Of a DNA stretch of 46,625 nucleotides, positions 24,190 through 33,562 are shown one piece after another. Location of the stretch: contig RZYC01000024.1 in assembly GCA_009930475.1 (NCBI GenBank), forward strand, positions 1-46,625, given 5' to 3'. How positions within the stretch are numbered: position 1 is the first letter of the stretch; each line of letters opens with the position of its first letter. Made by a program: the position numbers and the translations under genes. Origin of the DNA: Spartobacteria bacterium (lineage in GTDB: Bacteria > Verrucomicrobiota > Kiritimatiellia > RZYC01). The notes under the pieces are model-generated. The model made no database searches, was not told the origin of the DNA, and saw nothing but the letters and a program-made list of their open reading frames with translations.

Positions 24190-24753
24190 ATGAAAAGTGT
24201 GGTTGTTTTTTGTGGTTCAAGCGGGCGATGTGCGGATTCGTATCTTTTGTCAGCGCATGCTTTGGGGCGTGCCATTGCGCAGCGGGGCTGGCGGTTGATT
24301 TATGGAGGATCGGATTTGGGAATCATGGGCGCTGTCTCGGCGGCCGCCATGGAGTTTGGGGCCGAAGTCATTGGCGTTATACCGCAGTTTATCGCGGAAA
24401 AAGTCGGTCAGCATCATGTAAGTCGTGTAGAAATTGTCGGATCGATGCATCAGCGTAAAGAGCGCATGTTTGCCCTTGCGGATTATGTGATTGCGATGCC
24501 CGGCGGCATGGGTACCTGGGAGGAGTATTTCGAAGCGATGACATGGAATCAGCTGCATCTGCATGCCAAACCCTGCGGTTTACTGAATGTGGACGGTTTT
24601 TATGATGCGCTGATTTCATTTATGCATCATGCCGTAAATGAACAGTTTGTACAAAAGCAGTACTTGGACGGCATGGTCATGGCGTATCACCCGGAAACGC
24701 TTTTAGATAAACTGGAGCAGACCGTGGTGCCTGATTTGTCCAAATGGTCCTGA
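24190..24753 (+). CDS. LOG family protein (nucleotide 5'-monophosphate phosphoribohydrolase)
   Basis: 187 residues, Rossmann-like. VFCGSSGR, YGGSDLGIMG and the signature PGGMGTWEEYFE. The family cleaves the N-glycosidic bond of (cytokinin) nucleoside monophosphates, and in bacteria probably acts in nucleotide salvage. It follows the HAD gene by one base, so it is cotranscribed. The link to glycoside synthesis is unclear. About 120 bases without gene follow. Confidence 0.85.
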   Translation: MKSVVVFCGSSGRCADSYLLSAHALGRAIAQRGWRLIYGGSDLGIMGAVSAAAMEFGAEVIGVIPQFIAEKVGQHHVSRVEIVGSMHQRKERMFALADYVIAMPGGMGTWEEYFEAMTWNQLHLHAKPCGLLNVDGFYDALISFMHHAVNEQFVQKQYLDGMVMAYHPETLLDKLEQTVVPDLSKWS

Positions 24754-24776
24754 TGCGCGAGCGAAAACCGGTTTAA

Positions 24777-24805
24777 TTGAAATCTGTCTACTATTCGCAT
24801 AAAAT
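24777..24805 (+). promoter_or_regulatory. Sigma-70 promoter of the hisC-aroF operon
   Basis: TTGAAA (24777-24782), exactly 17 bases, TAAAAT (24800-24805). Five of six matches to each consensus box. It lies 74 bases before hisC. Confidence 0.75.
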
Positions 24806-24878
24806 AGTCGCCTGCCGTTCCGCAACCTGATAAACAAGCTATATTTTTTACGAAATTAAAGGGCAGTAGAGGGATATT

Positions 24879-25991
24879 ATGGCGCAAATAGAAAACAGCT
24901 GGATTGCCGGTCTAGGCATTTATGAACCTGGGAAACCTATCGAGGACGTGGCTCGCGAACTTGGATTAGACAGTGCTGATGATATTATCAAACTGGCGTC
25001 CAATGAAAATGCACTTGGTCCGTCACCCAAAGCTATGGAAGCCGTCTCTGCTGCGGTGCGCAACATGCATCTTTATCCTGACGGAGGCGGTTATTATCTG
25101 CGGAAAAAACTCGCGCACAAATTTAATGTTTCCATGAAAAATGTGGTGCTGGGTAATGGTAGCAACGAACTGGTCGATTTGCTGTGCATGATATATCTGC
25201 ATGAAGGTCAAAATCTTGTAATGGCAGAACAGTCATTTGTTGCGTATCTGCTGGGAGCACGCAAGGTGAATGCCGAGGTGCGGCGAGTGCCGATGACGGC
25301 TTTTCGTCACGACCTTCCTGCTATGCTGGAGGCCATTGATGAAAATACCCGTATTTTGTGTATCTGCAACCCTAACAATCCCACGGGAACCATTGTTTCA
25401 CAGGAAGAAGTCCAGGACTTTATGGATGCGGTGCCTGACCACGTTGCGGTCATTTTTGACGAAGCCTATATTGAACTGATGGACGAAAAAGACCGCATTG
25501 ATGTGCTACCCTATGTCCTGACACGCCCGCATACCTATCTGTTGCGCACCTTTTCCAAGGCCTATGGATTGGCAGGACTGCGTGTCGGCTACGGGATTGG
25601 CAGGGAAGAGGATATTGCGTTGTTTAATCGTGTCCGTGCCCCTTTCAATATTAATTCATTGGCTCTTGTCGCGGCGGAAGCCGCCATGGATGATCAGGAT
25701 CATGTTGAAAAAACGTTGCGCATGACACAGGACGGGCTGGCTCTGTTTGAAAAGTTCTTCGACGACAAAGGACTTTCTTATGTGAAAGCCTACGGAAACT
25801 TTATGATCGTGAAAGTGGGCAGCGGGAGAGAGGTGTTCAAAGCACTTCAGCAGAGACATATCATTACGCGGCCCATGGATGGCTATGGACTTTCGGACTA
25901 TTTACGTATCAGTATCGGGACCGAGCCGCAGAATAAGCGATTGATTGCAGCGATGAATGAGCTCATGGAGCAGGGAGTAATAAAAGCATGA
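24879..25991 (+). CDS. hisC: Histidinol-phosphate/aromatic aminotransferase
   Basis: 370 residues, fold-type I PLP enzyme. [15 protein letters not shown], and [17 protein letters not shown] with the Schiff-base Lys. HisC converts histidinol phosphate and imidazole-acetol phosphate. In this operon, with aroF, tyrA and aroA, it probably also transaminates prephenate, hydroxyphenylpyruvate or phenylpyruvate, as HisC does in the Bacillus subtilis trp supraoperon. AGAGGG lies about 9 bases before the ATG. It overlaps aroF by ATGA. Confidence 0.9.
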   Translation: MAQIENSWIAGLGIYEPGKPIEDVARELGLDSADDIIKLASNENALGPSPKAMEAVSAAVRNMHLYPDGGGYYLRKKLAHKFNVSMKNVVLGNGSNELVDLLCMIYLHEGQNLVMAEQSFVAYLLGARKVNAEVRRVPMTAFRHDLPAMLEAIDENTRILCICNPNNPTGTIVSQEEVQDFMDAVPDHVAVIFDEAYIELMDEKDRIDVLPYVLTRPHTYLLRTFSKAYGLAGLRVGYGIGREEDIALFNRVRAPFNINSLALVAAEAAMDDQDHVEKTLRMTQDGLALFEKFFDDKGLSYVKAYGNFMIVKVGSGREVFKALQQRHIITRPMDGYGLSDYLRISIGTEPQNKRLIAAMNELMEQGVIKA

Positions 25992-27022
25992 TTCTGGTAT
26001 TAAAAAATGACGTAACAGATGCTCAGATCGAGCATATTATGGAAAAAATTCGTGATTGGGGCGGTGCTCCTCACTTGAGCCAGGGCGAAGAGAAAACCAT
26101 TATCGGTGTGATTGGCGACGAAGCCACACTGAGAGTTAAGCCTGTCTCGGTTATTCCCGGTGTGGATACGGTGATGTCGGTCATGAAGCCCTATAAACTG
26201 GCGGGATCGGCATTCCAGGCATCGCGTACGGTGATCGAGATCCCCCCGGTGAATGATAAGGGAGAGACGGTGACCATCGGCGGTGATGAAGTGGTCGTGA
26301 TGGCGGGGCCCTGCTCTGTCGAAAGCCGTGATCTGCTTTTTGAAATCACGGATTTGGTGAAGAAGTCCGGTGCCGGATTATTGCGTGCCGGTGCGTTTAA
26401 GCCGCGTACGTCGCCTTATGCCTTCCAGGGCCTCGGCGTCAAGGGCCTGCGCTATCTCGCCGAGGCGAGGGAGAAATATGGCATTCCTTTTGTTACAGAA
26501 GTGATGGATACACGGGATGTAGAGCTTGTGGCGGAGTTCGCCGATATTATTCAGATCGGTGCGCGTAACATGCAGAATTTCAATTTGATGAAAGCCGTCG
26601 GACGTTGTCATAAGCCGGTGCTGATTAAGCGCGGATTGTCCAGCACGCTGCAGGAACTGCTGATGAGTGCGGAATATGTGATGAGCCAGGGTAATCGTGA
26701 GGTCATTCTTTGCGAACGCGGTATCCGCACCTTTGAAACGATGACCCGAAATACGCTGGATATCAGTGCGGTTCCGGTGCTGAAACGCGAAACACATCTT
26801 CCCATCATCGTGGATCCCAGTCACGGAACAGGTCACTGGCCTTTTGTGGCTCCCATGGCCATGGCTGCGGTGGCGGCCGGTGCCGACGGCGTGATGATTG
26901 AAGTCCATACGGTGCCGGAAGAGGCGATGTCTGATGGGCCGCAGTCGCTGCTTCCGCATAAATTTGATAAGATGATGAAGGATCTTGCCAAAGTAGCCGA
27001 AGCGGTTGGACGCAGGGTCTGA
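25988..27022 (+). CDS. aroF: DAHP synthase, AroF/KdsA-like with N-terminal regulatory domain
   Basis: 344 residues. The N-terminal about 75 residues form a ferredoxin-like domain ([20 protein letters not shown]), as in the Thermotoga-type enzyme, where it mediates tyrosine feedback. The TIM barrel follows: [54 protein letters not shown]. It condenses erythrose 4-phosphate and phosphoenolpyruvate to DAHP, entry to the shikimate route. Feedback by an aromatic end-product is likely from the domain but not proven. Confidence 0.93.
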   Translation: MILVLKNDVTDAQIEHIMEKIRDWGGAPHLSQGEEKTIIGVIGDEATLRVKPVSVIPGVDTVMSVMKPYKLAGSAFQASRTVIEIPPVNDKGETVTIGGDEVVVMAGPCSVESRDLLFEITDLVKKSGAGLLRAGAFKPRTSPYAFQGLGVKGLRYLAEAREKYGIPFVTEVMDTRDVELVAEFADIIQIGARNMQNFNLMKAVGRCHKPVLIKRGLSSTLQELLMSAEYVMSQGNREVILCERGIRTFETMTRNTLDISAVPVLKRETHLPIIVDPSHGTGHWPFVAPMAMAAVAAGADGVMIEVHTVPEEAMSDGPQSLLPHKFDKMMKDLAKVAEAVGRRV

Positions 27023-27032
27023 TATTCTGGCT

Positions 27033-27938
27033 ATGAATACACAGAGAATTAGTATTATCGGGCTTGGTCTGATGGGTGCGTCACTGGGTCTGGCCTTAAA
27101 AACCAGGGGATGGAGCGGCACGATTGTGGGCTATGCGCGCAAAAAAGACGTGCGCTCCGCAGCCATCAAACGCAACGTGTGCGATGAAGTCTACGATACA
27201 CTGGAAGACGCTGTTAAGGATGCTGATATCGTTGTCTTTTGCGTTCCGGTATTGGCCATTGTGGCTCTTGCCGAACGTATTAAGCCTTTTATGCGACCTG
27301 GTTGCATTGTCACGGATGTGGGCAGTACCAAGGGGTGGCTCCAGTCACAGATGGAAGAGCTTTTGGCTGATTCGGATATTTTATTTATTGGCAGTCATCC
27401 GGTTGCCGGTTCCGAAAAAACGGGCATCGCGGCCGGGGATGCTGATTTGTATGATGGCGCGCAGGTCGTTGTGTGTCCGTCAACCCATTGGGCTGAGCCC
27501 GAAGAGGCGGCCTTTTCCTCTGTGGAACATATGTGGCGAAACACGGGTGCCGAAGTAAAGCGAATGGGTGCCGCGTTCCACGATGAACTGCTGGCGTCAA
27601 CCAGTCATCTCCCTCATGTGGTATCGGCGGCACTGGCAACGATTGTCAGCGACTGTATTAACGCGCGCGCCGGTGTTCAGTACGATAAGTCCGAGCTTGC
27701 GTCGCTGTGTGGTACGGGCTATCGCAGTATGACTCGCCTGGCACTGGGCTCCGAAGAGGTCTGGCGGGATATTATTGCGACGAATCGCGAGCCGATTGCG
27801 GGAGAACTGAGGCGTATGGCAATTGAATTGAACAGCTTGGCGGGCATAGTGGAGAACGCGCCTCCCTCGCTCATTGAAGAGTATTTAATGGCCGGTCGTC
27901 TGGCCCGTTTACAGGTCGGAGAACCAAATAACGTATGA
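27033..27938 (+). CDS. tyrA: Prephenate dehydrogenase
   Basis: 301 residues from the ATG at 27033. A TTG at 27006 is in frame but overlaps aroF and has no better site. NAD-binding IGLGLMGASLGLALK, VDVG-like IVTDVGSTKG, catalytic His in GSHPVAGSEKTG, and DELLASTSHLPHVV. It oxidatively decarboxylates prephenate to hydroxyphenylpyruvate, which HisC could transaminate to tyrosine. No ACT domain, so feedback probably rests on AroF. Overlaps aroA (ATGA). Confidence 0.92.
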   Translation: MNTQRISIIGLGLMGASLGLALKTRGWSGTIVGYARKKDVRSAAIKRNVCDEVYDTLEDAVKDADIVVFCVPVLAIVALAERIKPFMRPGCIVTDVGSTKGWLQSQMEELLADSDILFIGSHPVAGSEKTGIAAGDADLYDGAQVVVCPSTHWAEPEEAAFSSVEHMWRNTGAEVKRMGAAFHDELLASTSHLPHVVSAALATIVSDCINARAGVQYDKSELASLCGTGYRSMTRLALGSEEVWRDIIATNREPIAGELRRMAIELNSLAGIVENAPPSLIEEYLMAGRLARLQVGEPNNV

Positions 27939-29290
27939 CAAAATATCCTGAATTAAAAGATTTCCCCGGTGGCGGAGAAGTGACGGTCTATCCGTCTGTG
28001 CTTCAGGCAGGCACCCTCGTTATGCCGGGAGATAAAAGCATCTCTCACCGTACGGCGATATTATCGGCACTGGGGAAGGGAACGTCGACCATTTCCGGTT
28101 ATCTGCATAGTGAAGATTGTCTAAATACATTGCGAGCCATGGAGATGCTGGGGGCACAGGTGAACTTCGGAGAGGGGGAGCTCATTCGCATTACGGGTAC
28201 GGCGGGCACGCTGCATGCGCCTGAGGGCGTCCTGAACCTGGGCAATTCCGGAACAGGAATGCGCTTACTGGCGGGGCTTTTAGCCGGTCAGCCTTTTGAT
28301 ACGGTGTTAACGGGAGACTCTTCGTTGTGTTCGCGTCCTATGGGTCGCATCAAAGCGCCGCTCGAAGGCATGGGCTGTCTGATCAGTTTGTCTGAAAAGG
28401 GCTGTGCCCCTATGACCATTCACGCGGCGAAGCTGCATGGAATTGATTATATTATGCCTGTGGCATCGGCACAGATTAAATCTGCAATCCTGCTTGGCGG
28501 TTTATTTGCAGATGGTGAGATCAGCGTGACCGATCCCGGATTATCCCGCGATCATACGGAGTGTTTGTTTCAGGAGCTTGGTATTCCGTTGACGGTAGAA
28601 GGTCATGTGGTTCGCATGACGGGATGCGGCGCCAGGGGGCCGGTGATTGAGCAAAAGCATTGGAATGTTCCCGGCGATATTTCTTCTGCCGCTTTTTTTG
28701 CTGTAGCCGCCGCCATTTCAGGCCATGCGGCCGTGACGATTTCGAATGTGGGATTAAACCCCCGTCGCGATGCCGTGCTGCATGTGCTGGAGCGTATGGG
28801 GGCTAAGATTGAACGCGTTTTTTCCAATCAGATCGGAGAACCCGCCGGCGATGTTCATATTACAGGAGCTGCGCTGCACGGAACAACGGTGGGCGGGGCG
28901 GAAATTCCGGCACTGATTGATGAAATTCCAGTGATTGCTGTGGCCGCCGCCTGTGCGTCCGGCGATACGATTATTCGAGACGCCAAAGAACTGCGGGTGA
29001 AGGAATCCGACCGGATTTCACTGATGGTGAAAAATTTACGCATGATAGGTGTTGATGTAGACGAGCAGGGTGACGGTATGATCATTCATGGCCGGCCACA
29101 GAGAGGCCTCGTTCCGTCGGGATCGGTGGATAGCGAGGGCGACCACAGAATAGCCATGAGTATGGCGATTCTTGCATTGCAGGCAGAGCAGCCGGTTGTT
29201 ATAAAAAACGCTTTGTGCACGGCCACATCCTATCCCGGATTCTGGGATGATTTACGATTATTGGGAGTACGAATTGATGAGCGAAACTGA
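27935..29290 (+). CDS. aroA: EPSP synthase
   Basis: 451 residues. PGDKSISHRTAILSAL binds phosphate, LNLGNSGTGMRLLAGLL and SRPMGRI contact shikimate 3-phosphate, EIPALIDEIPV has the catalytic Asp, and RVKESDRI and EGDHRIAMS bind PEP. It makes 5-enolpyruvylshikimate 3-phosphate. The N-terminal 20 residues before the fold are slightly longer than usual. Overlaps cmk by 14 bases, so the cmk start site lies inside its coding sequence. Confidence 0.94.
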   Translation: MTKYPELKDFPGGGEVTVYPSVLQAGTLVMPGDKSISHRTAILSALGKGTSTISGYLHSEDCLNTLRAMEMLGAQVNFGEGELIRITGTAGTLHAPEGVLNLGNSGTGMRLLAGLLAGQPFDTVLTGDSSLCSRPMGRIKAPLEGMGCLISLSEKGCAPMTIHAAKLHGIDYIMPVASAQIKSAILLGGLFADGEISVTDPGLSRDHTECLFQELGIPLTVEGHVVRMTGCGARGPVIEQKHWNVPGDISSAAFFAVAAAISGHAAVTISNVGLNPRRDAVLHVLERMGAKIERVFSNQIGEPAGDVHITGAALHGTTVGGAEIPALIDEIPVIAVAAACASGDTIIRDAKELRVKESDRISLMVKNLRMIGVDVDEQGDGMIIHGRPQRGLVPSGSVDSEGDHRIAMSMAILALQAEQPVVIKNALCTATSYPGFWDDLRLLGVRIDERN

Positions 29291-29960
29291 TGTCATTGCA
29301 GTAGATGGACCTTCTGCTTCGGGGAAGTCCACGGTCTCTAAGCAGGTTGCTGAGAAACTGGGATATATTTATGTGGACTCCGGAGCGTTGTATCGAGGAA
29401 TCACATGGCTGGCTGTGCAACGGAATCTGGATGTGAAGGATAAACCGTCTGTCGCGGCTCTGGCAGCCCTGACCCGCTGGCATTTTTTCATTAAAGACGG
29501 TGCCGTGCGGTTTACCGTCGACGAACAGGATCCGGGCGATGCAATCCGTGGACAGGCTGTGAGGGAACGCGTTTCTGATGTCGCTGCTGTGCCGGAAGTT
29601 CGCCGGTGCATCGTTGATAAGCTCCGTGAGATGGTGCGTCTGGGTCCGCTGGTTATAGAAGGTCGCGATATTGGTTCGGTGGTTTTTCCTTCGACGCCCT
29701 ATAAATTTTATTTGGATGCGGATCCGGAAGAACGGGCTCGTCGCCGCTGTCAGGAACTGGTGAAAACCGAGGGCAGCGGAACGGTCGAAGAAGTGTATCA
29801 TTCGCTGCAAAAACGGGATAAAAAGGACTCCACCCGAAAAACGGCTCCCTTGCAGATTGCTTTGGGGGCGGACGTGATCAACAGTACGGGGATGTCCATC
29901 GACGAGGTGGTCGAATATATTGTAACCAAATATGAAACGGCAAGGATTACGGATGAGTAA
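29277..29960 (+). CDS. cmk: Cytidylate kinase
   Basis: 227 residues from the ATG at 29277, nine bases after GGGAG. An ATG at 29247 has no site. P-loop AVDGPSASGKSTVSK, YVDSGALYRGITW, VIEGRDIGSVVFP, LDADPEERARRR. It phosphorylates CMP/dCMP for CDP and for lipid and nucleic-acid synthesis. The aroA-cmk-plsC order joins amino-acid and membrane precursor genes. It overlaps plsC by eight bases. Confidence 0.93.
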   Translation: MSETDVIAVDGPSASGKSTVSKQVAEKLGYIYVDSGALYRGITWLAVQRNLDVKDKPSVAALAALTRWHFFIKDGAVRFTVDEQDPGDAIRGQAVRERVSDVAAVPEVRRCIVDKLREMVRLGPLVIEGRDIGSVVFPSTPYKFYLDADPEERARRRCQELVKTEGSGTVEEVYHSLQKRDKKDSTRKTAPLQIALGADVINSTGMSIDEVVEYIVTKYETARITDE

Positions 29961-30594
29961 GTACGATCGCGAAACATTTCGGTATGCAGTAGGCCGCATT
30001 CTTTGTTCTATCTTTGGAAGGACATATCTGCGGCTGAAAATTACGGGGAAAGAGCACATTCCCTTAAAGGGAGGCTGTATTATCGCAAGCAATCATGTCA
30101 GTTATCTGGATCCTCCCATGCTGGGCGTCGCCGCCTACCCGCGTGTTGTTCGCTTCATCGCGAGGGAGACGCTTTCTAAGAACCGGCTGTCTGAATGGAT
30201 TATGCAGGGCATGATGACTATTTTAATTGATCGGACGAAGGGCGATCTGAAGGCCTTGCGCTCTGCGCTCCAGTCGCTAAAGCAGGGAGATGCGATTGGT
30301 CTATTTCCTGAGGGAACACGTTCCCCTGATGGACTGCTGCAGGAACCCAAGGGCGGAATTGGATTTCTTATCGGAAAATCGGGTGTTCCTGTGATCCCTG
30401 CCTACATCAAGGGAACCTATGAGTCCTATCCCAAGGGGTGCTCTTTTCCCAAAAGGGTCCAGGTTTCGGTTCACTTCGGTGCACCTGTTATGCCAGATGA
30501 AATTGCTGCGCTGGGTACAGGCAAAGAGGTCTATAATCAGGCCGGTTCGCTTGTCATGAGCCGTATTCGCGTCTTGCAGCAGGCTCATGACTGA
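29953..30594 (+). CDS. plsC: 1-acylglycerol-3-phosphate acyltransferase
   Basis: 213 residues from the ATG at 29953 (AAGGA eight bases before). Motif I NHVSYLDPP (HX4D), motif III FPEGTRSPDG, motif IV VIPAYIKG. It makes phosphatidic acid from lysophosphatidic acid at the inner membrane. No obvious membrane helix, so it would be peripheral. Coupled to cmk. A 31-base gap precedes the flippase-like gene. Confidence 0.9.
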   Translation: MSKYDRETFRYAVGRILCSIFGRTYLRLKITGKEHIPLKGGCIIASNHVSYLDPPMLGVAAYPRVVRFIARETLSKNRLSEWIMQGMMTILIDRTKGDLKALRSALQSLKQGDAIGLFPEGTRSPDGLLQEPKGGIGFLIGKSGVPVIPAYIKGTYESYPKGCSFPKRVQVSVHFGAPVMPDEIAALGTGKEVYNQAGSLVMSRIRVLQQAHD

Positions 30595-30625
30595 TCGCTG
30601 TTTTCCACGAATGGATACCTGACTG

Positions 30626-31693
30626 ATGGCACAAATACAAACGACGCATAAAGCCGTTCGCCGGATGGTTCTTTTTCTTATCGTCAGTATTGCGGCGATT
30701 GCGGCGGCGATTTATTTTACATGGAGTCCGCATACGGTGGATGCCATTAAAAAGGTGTCGCCGGTTTTCATACCGATTTTATTGGTTACCTGGCTTGCCA
30801 ATGTCACATTTGATGCATTGTCTCTGAAATGTCTGGCGGCGGGCACCTCGTCCCCGATCAGCTTTCTGGTCGCTTACCAGACCTCGGTATTGCGTGTCTT
30901 TTTTAATATCATTACGCCTTTCAATATCGGTGGACAGCCCTTCATGGTGTATTTTTTGAGCCAGAAGGGGATGCCGGCAGGAAAAGCATCATCCATGGTT
31001 TTCACTAAATTGATGAGCTTGGCCGTTTTTACGCTGACCGGTGCCTTTACGGCTTATTTTTTCCTGGGCAGTGAACTTAAAGCCAATGAATTACTTAATG
31101 TTGGAATCCGTATCGCGGCGATGATATGCGCGTTGTTTGTTACGCTTTTGATTATCATGCTGGTCTATCCTCATCCGATGATTGTGATGGGGTTGAAGGT
31201 GCGATCTTCTTTTCGTAAAATGTATCCCAAAAAACGTAAGATGCCACGCATGTCCTTTAAGATTGTCCATGTAATTAATGAGGCGCGCCATTCCTTCCGT
31301 TGGTATTTTGGTAAGCACCGATATTGGTTTCTGTTTGGGATGCTGTATTCCTTTCTCATGTATTGCACCGATTTGCTGCTGATTTTCTTTTCTGTGCGGG
31401 GGCTCGGCCTGCCGATTTCATTTCAGGAGGGCATTGTGCTGTGCTCTGTCTTTGAACTGTTGCTGGCCTTCCTGCCTACACCGGGTGCCGCAGGGCTGGG
31501 TGAATTTGTCTTTGTTATTCTTTTTTCACAGGTGGTGCCCAGTTATATGATCGGCCTGCCGCTGGTTGTCTGGCGCTTTTTTTACAATTATCTCAGTGCT
31601 GTTCTGGGGGCTTTTGTGGCTGCTGGACAGTATGCCGGTGTTATTGAAAGCAGTATGGATGCGGTTACAACCGGTACTCCAGAGGAGCAGTGA
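30626..31693 (+). CDS. Flippase-like membrane protein (UPF0104/MprF-N family)
   Basis: 355 residues with about eight membrane helices. Typical family phrases are ITPFNIGGQPFMVYFLSQKG and FLPTPGAAGLGEFVFVIL. The family includes the flippase half of MprF and AglD-type proteins that move lipid-linked molecules. No lysyltransferase domain is attached. It lies after plsC, which fits a role in membrane lipid handling, but the substrate is unknown. Confidence 0.8.
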   Translation: MAQIQTTHKAVRRMVLFLIVSIAAIAAAIYFTWSPHTVDAIKKVSPVFIPILLVTWLANVTFDALSLKCLAAGTSSPISFLVAYQTSVLRVFFNIITPFNIGGQPFMVYFLSQKGMPAGKASSMVFTKLMSLAVFTLTGAFTAYFFLGSELKANELLNVGIRIAAMICALFVTLLIIMLVYPHPMIVMGLKVRSSFRKMYPKKRKMPRMSFKIVHVINEARHSFRWYFGKHRYWFLFGMLYSFLMYCTDLLLIFFSVRGLGLPISFQEGIVLCSVFELLLAFLPTPGAAGLGEFVFVILFSQVVPSYMIGLPLVVWRFFYNYLSAVLGAFVAAGQYAGVIESSMDAVTTGTPEEQ

Positions 31694-31930
31694 GCGTATG
31701 AAAGGATGGCTGATCACTGTTTAAATAAAAAATGAAGTTAAAAAAGGGTTGTTGTTTGATCAGCTTTTGATTTAACTTCGTCTTCTGGTTTAGGGAAAAT
31801 ATAATAATTAATGATGATTAATGGCCGTTTAGACCAAGTGGACAGACGTCTCGAGCGAGCGGATACGTGATAAGAGCAGCAACATGTGTATGCGACGAAC
31901 AGGAATGTACAGAAAGAGGACATTTAAGAA
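31694..31930 (+). promoter_or_regulatory. Leader region of the Rnf operon
   Basis: 237 bases without gene. A perfect TATAAT is at 31800-31805. No good -35 sits at 17 bases (TTCGTC at 31777-31782), so it may need an activator. An inverted GAAGTTAAA/TTTAACTTC pair lies at about 31732-31779. A transcript from the -10 would have a leader of about 120 bases before 31931. No known riboswitch recognised. Confidence 0.35.
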
Positions 31931-32185
31931 ATGAGCACATGCAGTCAGGGTTGTAGCCATTGTGGAAAATATAAAGGCGATACAGGCGGTATTCATGGCT
32001 GGCCGTTGGTAAGTGCGGCGATTGGTGGTTTTTTAATGCCGTTGATAGGCGCTTTTGCTGGAACAGTGTTGGTTGGTGCCAATTCAAGCTGGCAGCCGGT
32101 GGCTGCATTGGCAGGTTTTGTTTTAGGTGTGTTGATTGCGAGTATATTGGTACGCATGGGAAAGAAATGGGAGCATAAGATATGA
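31931..32185 (+). CDS. Small Cys-rich two-helix membrane protein (RseC-like)
   Basis: 84 residues. An N-terminal cluster CSQGCSHCGKY is followed by two membrane helices (LVSAAIGGFLMPLIGAFAGT and ALAGFVLGVLIASILVRMG). Cysteines then a two-helix hairpin then a basic tail recall RseC, which often heads rnf operons and helps reduce SoxR in E. coli. The beta-rich N-terminal domain of RseC is missing, so this is a minimal or unrelated version. It overlaps rnfC by ATGA. Possible iron-sulfur or redox role, inferred. Confidence 0.6.
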   Translation: MSTCSQGCSHCGKYKGDTGGIHGWPLVSAAIGGFLMPLIGAFAGTVLVGANSSWQPVAALAGFVLGVLIASILVRMGKKWEHKI

Positions 32186-33540
32186 CGAAGGTGGCAGTCA
32201 ATTATCCAGGTAAAGGAACATTTGAGCGGGGTATTCATCCGCCGGAAATGAAACAGTGGGCAGAGGATAAGTCGATTTCTGTACTGCCGACACCGAAAGA
32301 GCTTTATATTCCTTTATTGCAGCACGTGGGGGCGCCCGCCAAACTGCTGGTCGCTCCTAAGGAGCAGGTTGTTTACGGTCAAGTCATTGCTGAGGCAGGC
32401 GGTTTTATTTCGGCACCTATTCATTCCCCGGTAGCCGGAGTGGTTGGGCGCGGTGCAAATATCACGCTGGCCAATGGACGGCATGTGCCTATGGTGCCGG
32501 TGGTTACCGCCTCCGACAGTGTAGGCGCTGCCGATGGGATTTATGAAGATATGCTGGGCGGTGAGTGGCCCTTAAGCCTGTTGGACGACTTCAGTCCCGA
32601 AGAGATTGTGGATAAGATTAAACAGGCGGGAATCGTCGGACAGGGCGGTGCCGCTTTTCCTACTTTTGTCAAAGTGTTAAAAAACAAAGACAAGCCGGTA
32701 GATGCTCTGGTGATTAATGGTTGCGAATGCGAACCCTATTTAACGGCAGACCATCGCGTAATGCTGGAAGCACCGCAGGCGGTCATTGCCGGAACGCTGC
32801 TGGCGGCCAAAGCAAGTGGTGCAAAGGCCATTTACATTGCTGTTGAAAGCAATAAAATGGATGCGGTAGAGGCACTTCGACCCTATGCGCAGGGAACAGC
32901 CGTCACGCTGGCAGTGGTGGAAACGCGTTATCCCATGGGTGGGGAAAAACAGACGGTTCGTGCAGTGACGGGGCGCACGATTCCTACGGGCGGTTTGCCG
33001 CTGGATGTCGGGGTCGTCGTCATGAATGTCAGCACCACATGGGCTGTTGCACGGGCTGTGCTGCGCGGAAAACCGCTCACCCATCGTGTGATCACGGTGA
33101 CGGGGCGCGGTATCGCAGAACCCAAAAATGTGCTTGCTCCTGTGGGAGTTCCTTTGCAGGAACTGATTGATTTTTGCGGCGGATTAAAAGCTGATACGGC
33201 GCGTATTATTGCAGGCGGTCCCATGATGGGCTTTACTGTCGGTAATCTGAAAACGCCGGTGACCAAGGGTACCAGCGGTATTACGGTGATGACGCTGGAC
33301 GATGTTCATGAAGAAGAAACGACTCATTGCGTGCGTTGCGGTCGCTGTGTCGATGTCTGTCCGCTGAATCTGATTCCCACCAAGATGGCCCTGGCCGCAA
33401 AAAATAAGGATTGGGAGCTGGCGAAGAAATATCATATCGGTGCCTGTATGGAGTGTGGCTGCTGCGCCTATTCATGTCCGGCGAACATCCCGCTGGTACA
33501 GTTGATCCGAATGGGCAAAGTACAAATGCTGAAAAAGTGA
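32182..33540 (+). CDS. rnfC: Rnf complex subunit C
   Basis: 452 residues. A peripheral subunit with an FMN/NADH-binding Rossmann region (GIVGQGGAAFPTFVK, INGCECEPYLTADHR). A ferredoxin domain near the C-terminus has two Cys clusters, CVRCGRCVDVCPLNLIP and CMECGCCAYSCPANIPL. It passes electrons between NAD and the membrane subunits of the ferredoxin:NAD oxidoreductase that pumps Na+ or H+. First of six coupled rnf genes. It lacks the long C-terminal repeats of the E. coli RsxC. Confidence 0.94.
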   Translation: MTKVAVNYPGKGTFERGIHPPEMKQWAEDKSISVLPTPKELYIPLLQHVGAPAKLLVAPKEQVVYGQVIAEAGGFISAPIHSPVAGVVGRGANITLANGRHVPMVPVVTASDSVGAADGIYEDMLGGEWPLSLLDDFSPEEIVDKIKQAGIVGQGGAAFPTFVKVLKNKDKPVDALVINGCECEPYLTADHRVMLEAPQAVIAGTLLAAKASGAKAIYIAVESNKMDAVEALRPYAQGTAVTLAVVETRYPMGGEKQTVRAVTGRTIPTGGLPLDVGVVVMNVSTTWAVARAVLRGKPLTHRVITVTGRGIAEPKNVLAPVGVPLQELIDFCGGLKADTARIIAGGPMMGFTVGNLKTPVTKGTSGITVMTLDDVHEEETTHCVRCGRCVDVCPLNLIPTKMALAAKNKDWELAKKYHIGACMECGCCAYSCPANIPLVQLIRMGKVQMLKK

Positions 33541-33562
33541 TTTTAGAAGGAAAGGAATATCC

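Noticed and set aside
26378-27121. Long minus-strand frame opposite aroF/tyrA
   Set aside because: Low-complexity His/Arg-rich shadow, no start site.
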